DNA of 64,000 nucleotides from Mycobacterium sp. BK086 (GCA_004362315.1 SNWL01000003.1:124001-188000); one strand, 5' to 3'; shown: positions 10,861-21,412, numbered from the stretch's first letter. The notes: a model not told the origin generated them from the sequence alone. Program-made: numbers and translations.

Positions 10861-10905
10861 ATGTCTGGGTTCCGCTTGAGCCTGTCCTCGCTGCTACTTA
10901 GTTAG
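10861..10905 (+). CDS. Putative leucine-rich leaderless micropeptide (14 aa)
   Basis: A 14-codon frame, MSGFRLSLSSLLLS, starting exactly where the TACGGT promoter would start transcription, and ending one base before a 7-bp hairpin. Five of 14 codons are leucine: one TTG, two CTG, one CTA and one CTT, the last two being rare in this GC-rich genome. The tRNA 28 bases downstream reads CTG. This resembles a leader peptide whose translation would report charged tRNA-Leu, but no coding-bias statistic is possible at this length. It could equally be chance in a tRNA precursor. Confidence 0.25.
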   Translation: MSGFRLSLSSLLLS

Positions 10906-10924
10906 CGGAGGGCACGCCCCTCCG
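10906..10924 (+). terminator. Hairpin between leader ORF and tRNA-Leu
   Basis: CGGAGGG and CCCTCCG form a perfect 7-bp stem around a five-base loop. There is no T-run, so it is either a weak or attenuator-like terminator or a processing structure in the tRNA precursor. Confidence 0.35.
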
Positions 10925-10932
10925 CGCCCCGG

Positions 10933-11017
10933 GCCTGAGTGGTGGAATTTGGTAGACGCACTGCGTTCAGAGCGCAGCGGCCGTGAGGCCATGAGGGTTC
11001 GAGTCCCTCCTCAGGTA
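10933..11017 (+). tRNA. tRNA-Leu (CAG anticodon)
   Basis: A class II tRNA. The acceptor stem is GCCTGAG at 10933-10939 paired with CTCAGGT at 11010-11016 (one G-U pair at the end), with discriminator A at 11017. The D-arm has TGGTAGAC. The anticodon stem CTGCG/CGCAG closes the loop TTCAGAG, giving anticodon CAG. A variable arm GGCCGTGAGGCC and a T-arm GAGGGTTCGAGTCCCTC complete the fold. The CCA end is not encoded (CTT follows). It converges with lgt; the two ends are 13 bases apart. Confidence 0.95.
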
Positions 11018-11030
11018 CTTGCAAGCCGCG

Positions 11031-12400
<1,370 letters not shown>

Positions 12401-12404
<4 letters not shown>

Positions 12405-13213
12405 GAAGCAGGCACCTTCTGTCGCACACCCACGGCCAACTCTTCGGTCAGCGTCCGCACTGCCGCCAACCCATCGGTCAGGGCCGACACTAGCGCCGAG
12501 CCGACGATCACGCCCTCTGCGAACGCCGCGATCTCGGCGGCCTGCTCACGCGAGCGCACACCGAGTCCGACCCCCACCGGAATGTCGGAGACCTCCTTGA
12601 CCCGCTGCACCAGTTCGGGCGCCGCACTGGACACCACGTCGCGGGCACCTGTCACACCCATGGTCGACGCCGCGTAGACGAATCCGCGCGAAGCCTCCAC
12701 GGTTTTGGCCAGCCGCTCCGGGGTCGACGACGGCGCCACCAGGAAGATCCGGTCCAAGTCGTGGGCTTCGGACGCGGCCATCCATTCGTCGGCCTCGTCG
12801 GGAATAAGATCCGGGGTGATCATGCCTAGTCCCCCGGCCGACGCGAGATCGCGTGCCCACGCGTCAATCCCGTAGTGCAGCATCAGATTCCAGTAAGTCA
12901 TGACCACCGCGTTGCCGCCGGCGGCACTGATGGCCTCCACCGCACGCAAGGTGTCGCGAACGCGGACTCCGCCCTGCAGCGCGGCTTCTGTGGCCGTCGC
13001 GATCACCGGTCCGTCCATGCCCGGATCGGAGTACGGAACGCCGACTTCGACGATGTCGCAACCGGATTCGACCAGCGCCACCAACGCGTCGATCGAGACG
13101 TCAACGGAGGGATAGCCGGTCGGCAGGTAGCCGATCAACGCGGCCCGCCGCTGGTCGCGGCATGCCGAAAAGACCGAACCCAGCCGCCCGGATTGGCTGT
13201 GCTGAACCGTCAT
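12401..13213 (-). CDS. trpA: Tryptophan synthase alpha chain
   Basis: Cleaves indole-3-glycerol phosphate to indole and glyceraldehyde 3-phosphate inside the TrpA2B2 complex. The TIM barrel shows the catalytic Glu in [13 protein letters not shown] and the catalytic Asp just after it (DPGMDGP), plus [33 protein letters not shown] and the phosphate-binding [13 protein letters not shown]. The ATG overlaps the trpB stop as ATGA and gives 270 residues, the length of the M. tuberculosis enzyme; the frame extends upstream but only inside trpB. The stop overlaps the lgt start. Confidence 0.97.
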
Positions 13214-14481
13214 GAGGCTCCCGGGCCGGACTTGTCGAACAGCCCGAACCACTTGGCCGCCGTCTCCACGTCCTTGTCACCGCGGCCCGACAGATTGACC
13301 AGGATGATCGACCCGGGGCCCAGCTCGGCGGCGAGCTTCACCGCGCCGGCCACCGCGTGCGCCGATTCGATCGCCGGGATGATCCCTTCCAGGCGGCACA
13401 GCAGGCGGAACGCGTCCATCGCCTCGGTATCGGTGATCGGCTGGTACTCGGTGCGGCCGAGATCCTTGAGGAACGCGTGCTCGGGGCCGACACCCGGGTA
13501 GTCCAGTCCGGCCGAGATCGAATGCGATTCGATGGTCTGGCCGTCTTCGTCCTGCAACAGGTACGAGTACGAACCCTGGAACGCACCCGGCGTCCCGCCG
13601 GTGAAAGTCGCTGCATGCCTTCCGGTTTCGACACCATCGCCCGCGGCCTCGAACCCGACGAGGCGCACCGAGGGATCGTCGATGAACCGGTGGAAGATAC
13701 CGATCGCATTGGACCCGCCACCGACGCACGCGGCCACCACGTCGGGCAGCCGGCCGGCCTGCTCCAGAATCTGCGCCCGCGCCTCCATCCCGATGATCCG
13801 CTGGAAGTCGCGGACCATAGTCGGGAACGGGTGCGGTCCGGCCGCGGTCCCGAAGCAGTAGTAGGTGTTGTCGGCGTTGGTGACCCAGTCGCGGAAGGCG
13901 TCGTTGATGGCGTCCTTGAGCGTCTTGGACCCGGACTCCACCGACACCACCTCGGCGCCCAGCAGCCGCATCCGCGCCACGTTCAGCGCCTGGCGCGCGG
14001 TGTCCACCGCGCCCATATAGATCACGCACTCCAGACCGAGCAGCGCACAGGCCGTCGCGGTCGCGACGCCATGCTGGCCAGCGCCGGTCTCGGCGATCAC
14101 CCGGGTCTTGCCCATCTGTTGGGCCAGCAGCGCCTGGCCCAGCACGTTGTTGATCTTGTGCGACCCGGTGTGGTTGAGGTCTTCGCGCTTGAGGAACACC
14201 CGCGCCCCGCCGAGGTGTTCGCCCAGCCGGACCGCCTCGTAGAGCGGCGACGGACGCCCGGCGTAGTGGGTCTGCAGATTGTCCAGCCGATCGAGGAATT
14301 CCTGGTCGGTGCGGGCCTTTTCGTAGGCGGCCGTCACTTCCTCGATGACGGCCATCAGCGCCTCGGGCACGTAGCGGCCGCCGAAGACACCGAAGTGGCC
14401 GCGAACGTCGGGATCGTGGACCGTGGGCTCGGCGACGGCCGCACTCATGCGCGGCACGTTCGGGGTGGAGGTGTCAGCCAC
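13210..14481 (-). CDS. trpB: Tryptophan synthase beta chain
   Basis: PLP enzyme that joins indole (channelled from TrpA) with serine to give tryptophan. The PLP lysine is in [30 protein letters not shown] binds the PLP phosphate, and [16 protein letters not shown] and [11 protein letters not shown] are family signatures. It starts at GTG, three bases after the trpC stop, and has an N-terminal extension of about 25 residues before [12 protein letters not shown]; an in-frame ATG at residue 12 is an alternative start. Length 423 is slightly over the family norm of about 400-410, which fits that extension. Confidence 0.97.
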   Translation of the reverse strand: MADTSTPNVPRMSAAVAEPTVHDPDVRGHFGVFGGRYVPEALMAVIEEVTAAYEKARTDQEFLDRLDNLQTHYAGRPSPLYEAVRLGEHLGGARVFLKREDLNHTGSHKINNVLGQALLAQQMGKTRVIAETGAGQHGVATATACALLGLECVIYMGAVDTARQALNVARMRLLGAEVVSVESGSKTLKDAINDAFRDWVTNADNTYYCFGTAAGPHPFPTMVRDFQRIIGMEARAQILEQAGRLPDVVAACVGGGSNAIGIFHRFIDDPSVRLVGFEAAGDGVETGRHAATFTGGTPGAFQGSYSYLLQDEDGQTIESHSISAGLDYPGVGPEHAFLKDLGRTEYQPITDTEAMDAFRLLCRLEGIIPAIESAHAVAGAVKLAAELGPGSIILVNLSGRGDKDVETAAKWFGLFDKSGPGAS

Positions 14482-14484
14482 GAC

Positions 14485-15303
14485 TCAGCGGGCGGGTTTC
14501 GGGCAGGAAGGGTGGGCTCCTGCGGTCACCAGGTCAGCGACGGCGCTGCGTGGATCCCCACTGGTCACCAGGCCCTCACCGACCAGCACGGCGTCCGCCC
14601 CCGCGCCGGCGTATGCCAGCAGATCACCGGTGCCGCGCACGCCGGACTCGGCGACCCGGATGGTGTCGGACGGCAGCCCCGGCGCGATCCGCGCGAAGCA
14701 GTCCCGGTCGACTTCCAATGTCTTGAGGTCGCGGGCGTTGACACCGATCACCTTGGCGCCGGCTTCCAGTGCCCGGGAGGCCTCCTCCTCGGTGTGCACC
14801 TCGACCAGCGCGGTCATGCCCAGCGATTCGGTGCGCTCCAACAGCGACTCCAGCGCCGGCTGCTCGAGTGCGGCCACGATCAGCAGCAGCATGTCCGCGC
14901 CGTGCGCCCTTGCCTCGTGGATCTGATACGGCCGAACGATAAAGTCCTTGCGCAGCACCGGAATTCGCACGGCGGCACGTACCACGTCCAGGTCGGCGAG
15001 TGAACCGTGGAAACGACGCTCCTCGGTCAGCACGCTGATCACCCGGGCTCCGCCGCTCTCGTAGGCGCGGGCCAACTCGGCGGGATCGGCGATGTTGGCG
15101 AGCTGGCCACGGGATGGGCTGGCGCGCTTCACTTCGGCGATGACGGCGATGCCCGGCGCGCGCAGTGCGGCCAGCACATTCAGCGGAGCCGGAGCGGCCT
15201 CGGCAGCTGCCTTGACCTCGGCCAGCGGAACGATCGCCTCACGGGCGGCAACGTCTTCGCGCACTCCCTCGATGATGGAGTCGAGCACGGTCGCCGAACT
15301 CAT
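14485..15303 (-). CDS. trpC: Indole-3-glycerol phosphate synthase
   Basis: Closes the ring of 1-(2-carboxyphenylamino)-1-deoxyribulose 5-phosphate to form indole-3-glycerol phosphate. The TIM-barrel signature [15 protein letters not shown] holds the catalytic lysine; [48 protein letters not shown] and VAESGVRG follow in the right order. The ATG at 15303 gives 272 residues, the same as M. tuberculosis TrpC, and has AAGGGA ten bases upstream; the frame is open 21 codons further but without family similarity. It is a stand-alone TrpC without a fused TrpF. A 66-base gap separates it from the membrane protein gene upstream. Confidence 0.97.
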   Translation of the reverse strand: MSSATVLDSIIEGVREDVAAREAIVPLAEVKAAAEAAPAPLNVLAALRAPGIAVIAEVKRASPSRGQLANIADPAELARAYESGGARVISVLTEERRFHGSLADLDVVRAAVRIPVLRKDFIVRPYQIHEARAHGADMLLLIVAALEQPALESLLERTESLGMTALVEVHTEEEASRALEAGAKVIGVNARDLKTLEVDRDCFARIAPGLPSDTIRVAESGVRGTGDLLAYAGAGADAVLVGEGLVTSGDPRSAVADLVTAGAHPSCPKPAR

Positions 15304-15369
15304 GCGAAGCGGATCCCTTCTCGCGCGCTGATGTCCCTGAAAGGGTAGTCGTAGTACGCCACGCATTCG

Positions 15370-15969
15370 TCACCGACCCTCGGTGTCGGGGCGTCGCTCG
15401 GTGGGATCGACACCCTCGTCCAGGGCGTCCCACATGCCCCGCTCGGAGATCGCCGGGTCACCGTCCTCGCTGTGTACGGCGTTGCGGCGGGCCGCGGGCG
15501 CGGCGTATTTGGCCGTGGCGCCCCGCCCGGAGCCGGCCGACCGCATCAAGAGCACGGCGGCGACCAGCGCACAGACCGCCGCGGCAATGGTCAGGCCGGC
15601 GCCGGTGACGTGCCGCTCGCTGGCCACCAGCGACGCCACCGGCAGCTGGGCCAGGTCGGCGCCACGCGGTCCGACGTCAGGCGTGATGATCAGGCTGACG
15701 CCGAGATAGCCCAGCAGCAGCGTCACCACGGCGACCAGCAGCGCGACCGCCCGTAGCCCCCAGCCCCGCACCGCGAGCCCGGCCACCGCGGCCGCCAGCA
15801 GCAGCACCGCCAGCGGGATCAGGGCGTTGGACCAGGCGGCACCGGTCAGCGTGACGGTCTTGGGCTGGCCGAGGCCGTCGAAGGACGTCACCGACACCCA
15901 CGTCATCCGCGAGGCCACCCACAGCAGGAGTGCCGACACGACCAGCAGCAGCTGCCCGATGCGGATCAC
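15370..15969 (-). CDS. Trp-operon-associated membrane protein (TIGR02234 type)
   Basis: Function unknown. The gene sits between trpE and trpC, as its homologue (Rv1610 as I recall) does in other mycobacteria. The 199 residues contain four hydrophobic helices at roughly 6-24, 50-68, 73-92 and 121-141, with the conserved [17 protein letters not shown] after helix 1. The C-terminal 50 residues are polar, ending with [20 protein letters not shown], a segment typical of this family. The GTG overlaps the trpE stop (GTGA). Conserved placement suggests a link to tryptophan or indole transport or to the membrane, but this is inference from position only. Confidence 0.85.
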   Translation of the reverse strand: MIRIGQLLLVVSALLLWVASRMTWVSVTSFDGLGQPKTVTLTGAAWSNALIPLAVLLLAAAVAGLAVRGWGLRAVALLVAVVTLLLGYLGVSLIITPDVGPRGADLAQLPVASLVASERHVTGAGLTIAAAVCALVAAVLLMRSAGSGRGATAKYAAPAARRNAVHSEDGDPAISERGMWDALDEGVDPTERRPDTEGR

Positions 15970-17486
15970 GGCGCGCCGAGCGTTTCCGCGGCCGCGATCG
16001 CGCTGAGCACCGCCTTGGCCTTGTTCGACGCCTCGGTGTACTCGTACGGCCCGTTGGAGTCGGCCACCACACCGCCGCCGGCCTGCACGTACGCGGTGCC
16101 CTTGCTCATCAGGGCGGTACGGATCGCGATCGCGAAGTCGGCATTGCCCGCAAAATCCAGGTAGCCGACGACACCGCCGTAGAGACCGCGGCGGGTCTTC
16201 TCGACCTCTTCGATGAGCTCCATGGCCCGCACCTTCGGCGCACCGGTCAGGGTGCCGGCCGGGAAGCACGCCGTGACGGCGTCCAGCGGCGTACGACCGT
16301 CGGCGAGCAGGCCGGTGACCGTCGACACCAGATGCATGACGTGGCTGTAACGCTCGATGTGGCTGTAGTCCTCCACACGCACGGTGCCCGGTACACACAC
16401 CCGGCCCAGATCGTTGCGGCCGAGGTCGACCAGCATCAGGTGCTCGGCGCGTTCCTTCTCGTCGGCCAGCAGTTCCTTCTCCAGCAGCTGGTCCTCTTCC
16501 TCGGTCTGACCGCGCCACCGCGTTCCGGCGATCGGATGCGTTGTGGCCCAGCCGTCCTTGACCGTCACCAACGCCTCCGGGCTGGAGCCGACAATCGAAA
16601 ACGCCGTTCCCCCAGCCTCATCCGGGACATGCAGCAGATACATGTACGGGCTGGGGTTGGTGACCCGCAGCATCCGGTACACGTCGATCGGGTCGACGGC
16701 GGTGTCCATCTCGAAGCGCTGCGACGGCACCACCTGGAAGGCCTCACCGGCCTCGATCTCCTTGACCAGTCGCTCGACGATCGCGCTGTACTCCTCGGGA
16801 GTGCGCTGCGAGCGGTGCCGCGGTTGCGGCCGGGAGAACGTCGCCACGGACGACGGCAGCGGCTGGCTCAACGCCTCGGTCATCACGTCGAGGCGGGCGA
16901 CGGCATCGTCGTACGCCCAGTCGACGCGCTCGTCGGTGCCGTTCCAGTTCACCGCGTTGGCGATCAGGGTGATCGTGCCCTCGTGATGGTCGACGGCGGC
17001 CAGATCGGTGGCCAGCAGCAGCAACATATCCGGCAGGCCGAGGTCGTCGACGGCCAGTTCTGGCAACCGTTCCAGGCGCCGGACGACGTCGTAGGCGAAG
17101 AACCCGACCATGCCGCCCGACAGCGGCGGCATACCCGCCAGCGGGCCGGTGGACAGCAGCGCCATCGTCTGGTGCAGCGCCTGCAGCGGATCGCCGCCGG
17201 TGGGCGCGTCCTGCGGGGTGGCGCCCAGCCAGACCGCTTCGCCGTCACGAACTGTGAGTGCGGACGGTGCCCCGGCCCCGATGAACGACCAACGCGACCA
17301 CGAGCGCCCGTTCTCGGCGGACTCGAGCAGGAAGGTTCCGGGCCGGTTGGCGGCCAGTTTCCGGTACGCCGACAACGGTGTCTCACTGTCCGCGAGCACC
17401 TTGCGGGTCACCGGCACCACGCGGTGTTCGGCGGCGAGCGCACGGAACTCCTCGCGTGTGGTGGTGGCGGCGAGGTTGGATTGCAC
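15966..17486 (-). CDS. trpE: Anthranilate synthase component I
   Basis: Converts chorismate and ammonia or glutamine-derived nitrogen to anthranilate, the first step of tryptophan synthesis. The N-terminal FLLESAENG carries the LLES-type element that binds feedback tryptophan. The C-terminal chorismate-binding domain has [57 protein letters not shown] and [12 protein letters not shown]. The GTG start follows GGGAGGA. The glutamine amidotransferase partner TrpG is not in the window. The gap to the divergent bcpB gene is only 54 bases, so there is no room for a long attenuator leader; control is probably by promoter and feedback. Confidence 0.97.
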   Translation of the reverse strand: MQSNLAATTTREEFRALAAEHRVVPVTRKVLADSETPLSAYRKLAANRPGTFLLESAENGRSWSRWSFIGAGAPSALTVRDGEAVWLGATPQDAPTGGDPLQALHQTMALLSTGPLAGMPPLSGGMVGFFAYDVVRRLERLPELAVDDLGLPDMLLLLATDLAAVDHHEGTITLIANAVNWNGTDERVDWAYDDAVARLDVMTEALSQPLPSSVATFSRPQPRHRSQRTPEEYSAIVERLVKEIEAGEAFQVVPSQRFEMDTAVDPIDVYRMLRVTNPSPYMYLLHVPDEAGGTAFSIVGSSPEALVTVKDGWATTHPIAGTRWRGQTEEEDQLLEKELLADEKERAEHLMLVDLGRNDLGRVCVPGTVRVEDYSHIERYSHVMHLVSTVTGLLADGRTPLDAVTACFPAGTLTGAPKVRAMELIEEVEKTRRGLYGGVVGYLDFAGNADFAIAIRTALMSKGTAYVQAGGGVVADSNGPYEYTEASNKAKAVLSAIAAAETLGAP

Positions 17487-17527
17487 CGATACATCCTCCC
17501 AGACCCGCTGGCCGCGTTTGACCGGCG

Positions 17528-17533
17528 TAGCCT
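17528..17533 (+). promoter_or_regulatory. Candidate -10 box of bcpB (leaderless start)
   Basis: TAGCCT fits TANNNT and ends seven bases before the bcpB ATG, which lacks a Shine-Dalgarno sequence. The transcript would begin at the start codon. Confidence 0.5.
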
Positions 17534-17540
17534 GCTCCCC

Positions 17541-17996
17541 ATGAAACGTGGAGACCGGGTTGCGGACTTCGAACTGCCGGATCAGACCGGCACCGTGCGC
17601 TCACTGACGAGCCTGCTGGCCGACGGGCCGATCGCCCTGTTCTTCTATCCCGCCGCGATGACGCCCGGCTGCACCAAGGAAGCCTGTCATTTCCGGGACC
17701 TGGGCTCCGAGTTCGCCGCGCTGGGCGCCAGCCGGGTCGGCATCAGTACCGACGCCGTCGAGAAGCAGGCCCGGTTCGCCGACTCCCAGAGTTTCGACTA
17801 CCCGCTGCTGTCCGATGCCGACGGTGCCGTCGCGACGTCGTTCGGCGTCAAGCGCGGGCTGCTGGGCAAGCTGATCCCGGTGAAGCGCACGACGTTCATC
17901 ATCGACACCGACCGCACCGTCCTGGAGGTCATCTCCAGCGAGGTCAACATGGACGCCCACGCCGACAAGGCGCTGGAGGTTCTGCGGTCTCGCTGA
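17541..17996 (+). CDS. bcpB: Peroxiredoxin (BCP/PrxQ class)
   Basis: Thiol peroxidase that reduces hydrogen peroxide and organic peroxides in the cytosol. The 151-residue thioredoxin-fold protein has the peroxidatic cysteine in [15 protein letters not shown]; a second cysteine five residues later is the resolving residue of atypical 2-Cys BCP proteins. [14 protein letters not shown] and [13 protein letters not shown] are typical. It closely matches my memory of M. tuberculosis BcpB (Rv1608c), which also sits beside trpE. The ATG at 17541 has a leaderless-type promoter. An open frame on the same strand reaches much further upstream, but that part is antisense to trpE. Confidence 0.95.
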   Translation: MKRGDRVADFELPDQTGTVRSLTSLLADGPIALFFYPAAMTPGCTKEACHFRDLGSEFAALGASRVGISTDAVEKQARFADSQSFDYPLLSDADGAVATSFGVKRGLLGKLIPVKRTTFIIDTDRTVLEVISSEVNMDAHADKALEVLRSR

Positions 17997-18007
17997 CCGC
18001 GTACGCT

Positions 18008-18030
18008 ACTCCTCAGACAAGTTGAGGAGT
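18008..18030. promoter_or_regulatory. Perfect inverted repeat overlapping the gntR ribosome site
   Basis: ACTCCTCA and TGAGGAGT are exact reverse complements separated by GACAAGT. The right arm includes GAGGAG, which serves as the Shine-Dalgarno six bases before the GTG of the GntR gene. A repressor bound here, or the RNA hairpin it forms, would block expression of the regulator and ABC gene; autoregulation is the likely reading. Confidence 0.55.
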
Positions 18031-18035
18031 TCGTC

Positions 18036-18704
18036 GTGGTCACTCAGGTACAGCGTCATCCACTGGCGGCACAGACGGCTGCGTTGTTGATGACTCGCAT
18101 TCGCAACGGTGAATGGCCGCTGGGACACCGACTTCCCGGTGAGACGACGCTGGCCGCACAACTGGGCGTCGGCCGTTCCACACTGCGCGAGGCGATCCGC
18201 GAGCTCGCGGGCAAGGGTGTGCTCGACAGTCGTCAGGGCGCAGGGGTTTTCGTCACTGCGCTCGAGGTCACCGAGGATTGGGACACCATCCTGCGGCGCA
18301 CGACCATCGCCGCCGTGATCGAGGCGCGGATCGCGATCGAGGCCGAGGCCGCGGCACTCGCGGCCGTCCGGCGAACACCGTCGGACCTTCGCGCCATTCG
18401 CCGCACCCTGGCGGCTCGCGGTGTGACGGGCCAATCGGTGCCCGACCACGTCGACGCCGACGCCGCGTTTCACCGGGCGGTGGTCGCGGCAGCCCACAAC
18501 GACGTGCTGACGCAGCTGTTCGACGCGTTCCTCCCCCGGTTGCGGCAGGCGATGATCGACATGCTCAAGATCCGGCCGGTTCCCGAAGACGAGGATCATC
18601 TCGCTCATCAGCAACTCGCGGATGCCATCGCCGACCGCGATCCGGTCTCAGCCGCCGCGGCCAGCAGATCGCATCTGAGCTCGCTGAAGGATTCCTACTC
18701 GTGA
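18036..18704 (+). CDS. GntR family regulator, FadR (FCD) subfamily
   Basis: Transcription factor with an N-terminal winged helix (residues about 8-75: LMTRIRNGEWPLGHRLPGETTLAAQLGVGRSTLREAIREL then DSRQGAGVFV) and an all-helical FCD ligand-binding domain (about 85-215). The latter has the family ARIAIEAEAAALAA, the DADAAFHRAVVAAAHN segment whose Asp and His usually bind a metal, and a late HQQLADAIADRD. The ligand is unknown. It ends inside the start codon of the next gene (GTGA overlap), so it is coupled to an ABC ATPase that it may control through the inverted repeat just upstream. Confidence 0.9.
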   Translation: MVTQVQRHPLAAQTAALLMTRIRNGEWPLGHRLPGETTLAAQLGVGRSTLREAIRELAGKGVLDSRQGAGVFVTALEVTEDWDTILRRTTIAAVIEARIAIEAEAAALAAVRRTPSDLRAIRRTLAARGVTGQSVPDHVDADAAFHRAVVAAAHNDVLTQLFDAFLPRLRQAMIDMLKIRPVPEDEDHLAHQQLADAIADRDPVSAAAASRSHLSSLKDSYS

Positions 18705-19498
18705 CACCGGTTTTGGAGCTCGACGACGTGACGTTCCGTCGCGACGGCAAGCAGATCATCGACGGCATCTCCCTGACCGTGAACGCGGGTGAACACTGGG
18801 CGTTGTTGGGGCCCAACGGTGCAGGCAAGAGCACGCTGCTCGGATTCTGCGCGGCGGTGACGTTCCCGACGACCGGCGCGGTGACGATCTTGGGCAGCCA
18901 GATGGGGCGAACCGATCTGGCCGTGCTGCGGCACTCGATCGGACACGTGAATCCCCGTCACCGGCTGCAGTATTCGCTGACCGTGCGCGAGGTGGTGCTG
19001 ACCGGCATCACCGCGACCATCGACATTCCGATGCGCTGGACCCCGACCGCCACCGAGGCAGAGCGGGCCGACGCGATGATCGCCGCGGTGGGGATGACAC
19101 GCAAGGCCGACAATGTGTGGCCGACCTTGTCCCAGGGCGAGCGGGGCCGCGCTCTCATTGCGCGAGCGCTGGTTTCAGAACCGAAGCTGCTGCTGCTGGA
19201 CGAGCCGACAACGGGTCTTGACGTCGCGGCACGTGAACAGCTGCTGGAGACGATCGACACGCTGGACCAGACACATCCCGACGTCGCGTCGATCTTGGTG
19301 ACCCATCACCTCGAAGAGCTGCCGACCACCACGACGCACGCGCTGCTCATCGCCGACGGCCGCACCGTGGCCAGCGGCCCGGCGCGCGAGACGATTTCGA
19401 CGGACAACGTGACCGCCGCGTTCTCGCATCCGATCGCGGTGGGGTACGACGAAGGCCGTTGGACGGCGCGGGCGAAGGCCAGCGCGATCGACGTCTAG
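18701..19498 (+). CDS. ABC transporter ATP-binding protein, orphan
   Basis: Cytosolic ATPase subunit. Walker A is GPNGAGKST near residue 37, the signature is LSQGERGRALIARAL (an E in place of the usual second Q), Walker B is LLLLDEPTTGLD and the switch histidine is in LVTHHLEELP. It resembles the ModF/iron-uptake-like single ATPases. No permease or binding protein is encoded nearby, so the partner is unknown and it could serve a distant transporter or a non-transport role. It is translationally coupled to the GntR gene. Its stop shares the tetranucleotide CTAG with the stop of the convergent TetR gene. Confidence 0.88.
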   Translation: MTPVLELDDVTFRRDGKQIIDGISLTVNAGEHWALLGPNGAGKSTLLGFCAAVTFPTTGAVTILGSQMGRTDLAVLRHSIGHVNPRHRLQYSLTVREVVLTGITATIDIPMRWTPTATEAERADAMIAAVGMTRKADNVWPTLSQGERGRALIARALVSEPKLLLLDEPTTGLDVAAREQLLETIDTLDQTHPDVASILVTHHLEELPTTTTHALLIADGRTVASGPARETISTDNVTAAFSHPIAVGYDEGRWTARAKASAIDV

Positions 19499-20115
19499 TA
19501 CTTGGACAGCGACATCATCCGCGGATAGAGAATCGCCGGACCGAGCCATCGCCCGAGGAAACGGCGTAGTTCGGCGCCATCCTGCGAAGCCCGCCTGGGG
19601 TCGGTCAAGAGGGATTGCACAGTGCGCGCGGTCATTTCACAGAGATCGCGCAGTGCCGTGGCGTCAAAGCCGTGAACTGCCCAGTCCACATCGAAGCGGT
19701 GAAAGACGGACAAGCAGAAGGTGATCGCCGTGTCGGACGTCAGCGAGGCGACGGCTTCACCCTCCTGACGCCGGGTCAACACATTCTCCAACTGCGGATC
19801 GCCGACGAGGTTCTCGATCCCGAACGACACACTCTCCACGACGGCACTGACCGGGTCGCTGAGCCCGCGGACATGTTCGACGACCTGGTCGATGAATCCG
19901 TCGACCGCTCGCATCGAGCTGGCGATGAGCAGCGCATCGGCGTTCGGGAAATAGCGGTACACCGTCTGGCGAGTCACACCGAGCGTGCGGGCGACATCGG
20001 CAAGGCGTATCGCCGATCCATGTTCGGCGACGACCTCGTCCACCGCGTCGAGAATGCGGGCGATAGCCTCCTCATCCGTGGCGGGGGTGGACCCGGCCCA
20101 GCCGCGACTACGCAT
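19495..20115 (-). CDS. TetR family regulator of the adjacent P450
   Basis: N-terminal TetR helix-turn-helix at residues about 18-62: AIARILDAVDEVVAEHG, LADVARTLGVTRQTVYRYFPNADALL. The remaining 140 residues form the ligand-binding domain, which shows no motif that identifies a ligand. Its ATG overlaps the end of the P450 gene by eight bases, so the pair is coupled and the regulator probably represses its own operon through the inverted repeat at 21385-21445. The 3' end converges with the ABC ATPase gene, both stops lying within CTAG. Confidence 0.9.
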   Translation of the reverse strand: MRSRGWAGSTPATDEEAIARILDAVDEVVAEHGSAIRLADVARTLGVTRQTVYRYFPNADALLIASSMRAVDGFIDQVVEHVRGLSDPVSAVVESVSFGIENLVGDPQLENVLTRRQEGEAVASLTSDTAITFCLSVFHRFDVDWAVHGFDATALRDLCEMTARTVQSLLTDPRRASQDGAELRRFLGRWLGPAILYPRMMSLSKY

Positions 20116-21349
20116 CCGCTGTCACAAGCACTTCGGCGTCGAACTCGATGGGAAGTGTTGTCGGACCCGTCATTCCCAACACAGACTTCCACGGGGCCGG
20201 ACCGGCGCGATGCACCGCAGGCAGGCGGCGAGTGAGGACCACCAGCGCCTCCGCCAGCTCCCGACGCGCCAGGTTCGCCCCAAGGCAGTAATGGGCGCCG
20301 CCGCCGAACGTCAGGATCGCCGGCACGTCGCTTCGGGTGATGTCGAACCGGTCAGCGTCGTCATAGATCGCTGGATCACGGTTGGCGGCAAAGGTATTCA
20401 CGAGGACAAAGGTTCCGGCCGGGAACAGGTACCCACCGAACTCCGCATCCTCGACGGCCGCCCGCGGCACGATGCAGGCGGCCGGCGAGTGCCGCATGCT
20501 CTCCTCGACCGCCTGCATGGCAAGTTCCGGTTGGTCGCGTAGCGCCGCCCACTGATCCGGATGCTCGCAGAGCACCTGCACCGACGCCGCGAGTTGGTTT
20601 CGTGTGGTGTCCGTTCCCGCCATCAAGAAGCCGGCCACCAGTCCGCGGAGTTCCTCGAGGTTCAGCCGCTCGCCGTCACTTTCCGCGCGGATGAGCTCCG
20701 ACACCAGGTCGTCGGTCAGATTGTCCCGGCGAGCGGCAACCATGCCGTCGACGTAATTGTCGAGTTCGCCCCACGCACGCATGATCTCGGACTCGTCGAA
20801 CGCGGCGTCTGGCTGAAAGTTGAAGGCTTTGAAGATCTCCTCGGTCCAATCCGCGAACAACTGCCAATCCTCGCTGGGCGCTCCGAGTAGCGCGCAGATG
20901 ATCGGAGTCGGGTAGCGACGCGCGATATCGGGGACGACGTCGCACTGTCCGGCGTCCATCACCCGATCGATCAGCCCGTTCATCACCTCGTGAATGGTGT
21001 CGGAAAGGCGGGACGTCGCGCGCGGAGTGAACGCCTTGGCGACCAGCTTGCGCAATCGGATATGCGGTGCGCCCTCCAGCCCCAGAAGGCTATTCGTCAA
21101 CTTCTCGTACAGCGGGCCAGACGTGATGCCCTGCGCCGCCAGCGTGATACCGGGCGGCAGGCGGAATCTGTTGTCGCGAAGCATGTCTCGAGCCAACTCG
21201 TACGACAGAATCTCCGGACCGAGGGGGCCGATCGCGATGGGCGAGCGCGATTGCGCGCTGCGAAGATCGTCGAAGATGTCATTCGGCGTAGCGGTCATGT
21301 CGTAACTGATGGTGGGCAGGCCGGCTTCGAAGACGCTGGTAGCAGTCAT
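20108..21349 (-). CDS. Cytochrome P450
   Basis: Soluble bacterial haem monooxygenase, 413 residues. The haem-ligand cysteine is Cys355 in FGGGAHYCLGANLARRELAE; the I-helix oxygen-activation motif is AGTDTTRNQ, the ExxR motif of helix K is EESMRH, and the PERF-like region reads ADRFDITR. The A in the haem loop (GAHYCLG) and general length are like other mycobacterial P450s acting on lipids or sterols, but the substrate cannot be deduced. No ferredoxin or reductase gene is adjacent. It is followed by an overlapping TetR gene and preceded by a promoter with an inverted repeat. This pair interrupts the hisI-trpE interval, which in M. tuberculosis, as I recall, holds other genes. Confidence 0.95.
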   Translation of the reverse strand: MTATSVFEAGLPTISYDMTATPNDIFDDLRSAQSRSPIAIGPLGPEILSYELARDMLRDNRFRLPPGITLAAQGITSGPLYEKLTNSLLGLEGAPHIRLRKLVAKAFTPRATSRLSDTIHEVMNGLIDRVMDAGQCDVVPDIARRYPTPIICALLGAPSEDWQLFADWTEEIFKAFNFQPDAAFDESEIMRAWGELDNYVDGMVAARRDNLTDDLVSELIRAESDGERLNLEELRGLVAGFLMAGTDTTRNQLAASVQVLCEHPDQWAALRDQPELAMQAVEESMRHSPAACIVPRAAVEDAEFGGYLFPAGTFVLVNTFAANRDPAIYDDADRFDITRSDVPAILTFGGGAHYCLGANLARRELAEALVVLTRRLPAVHRAGPAPWKSVLGMTGPTTLPIEFDAEVLVTADA

Positions 21350-21382
21350 CGCAATCTCTCGTTGACGGACATTTCTACCGCG

Positions 21383-21412
21383 AGTGTATGACCACTATTG
21401 CGAATGCGTCAA
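21383..21412 (-). promoter_or_regulatory. Promoter of the P450-tetR operon
   Basis: On the minus strand TTGACG (21412-21407) and TACACT (21388-21383) are spaced by 18 bases, a good sigma-70-type promoter. The transcript would start near 21376, giving a leader of about 27 bases. The -10 overlaps one arm of an inverted repeat. Confidence 0.6.

Noticed and set aside
15304-15369. Possible terminator or attenuator between the TIGR02234-type gene and trpC
   Set aside because: No stable inverted repeat with a T-run; the 66 bases include a plain ribosome site for trpC.
15930-17996. A 688-codon plus-strand frame that ends as bcpB
   Set aside because: Only the last 151 codons (from 17541) match a protein family; the rest is antisense to trpE, and bcpB has its own promoter-like start.
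20108-21349. P450 as a pseudogene because it interrupts a conserved region
   Set aside because: All P450 motifs, full length and a good promoter are present, so it appears intact.
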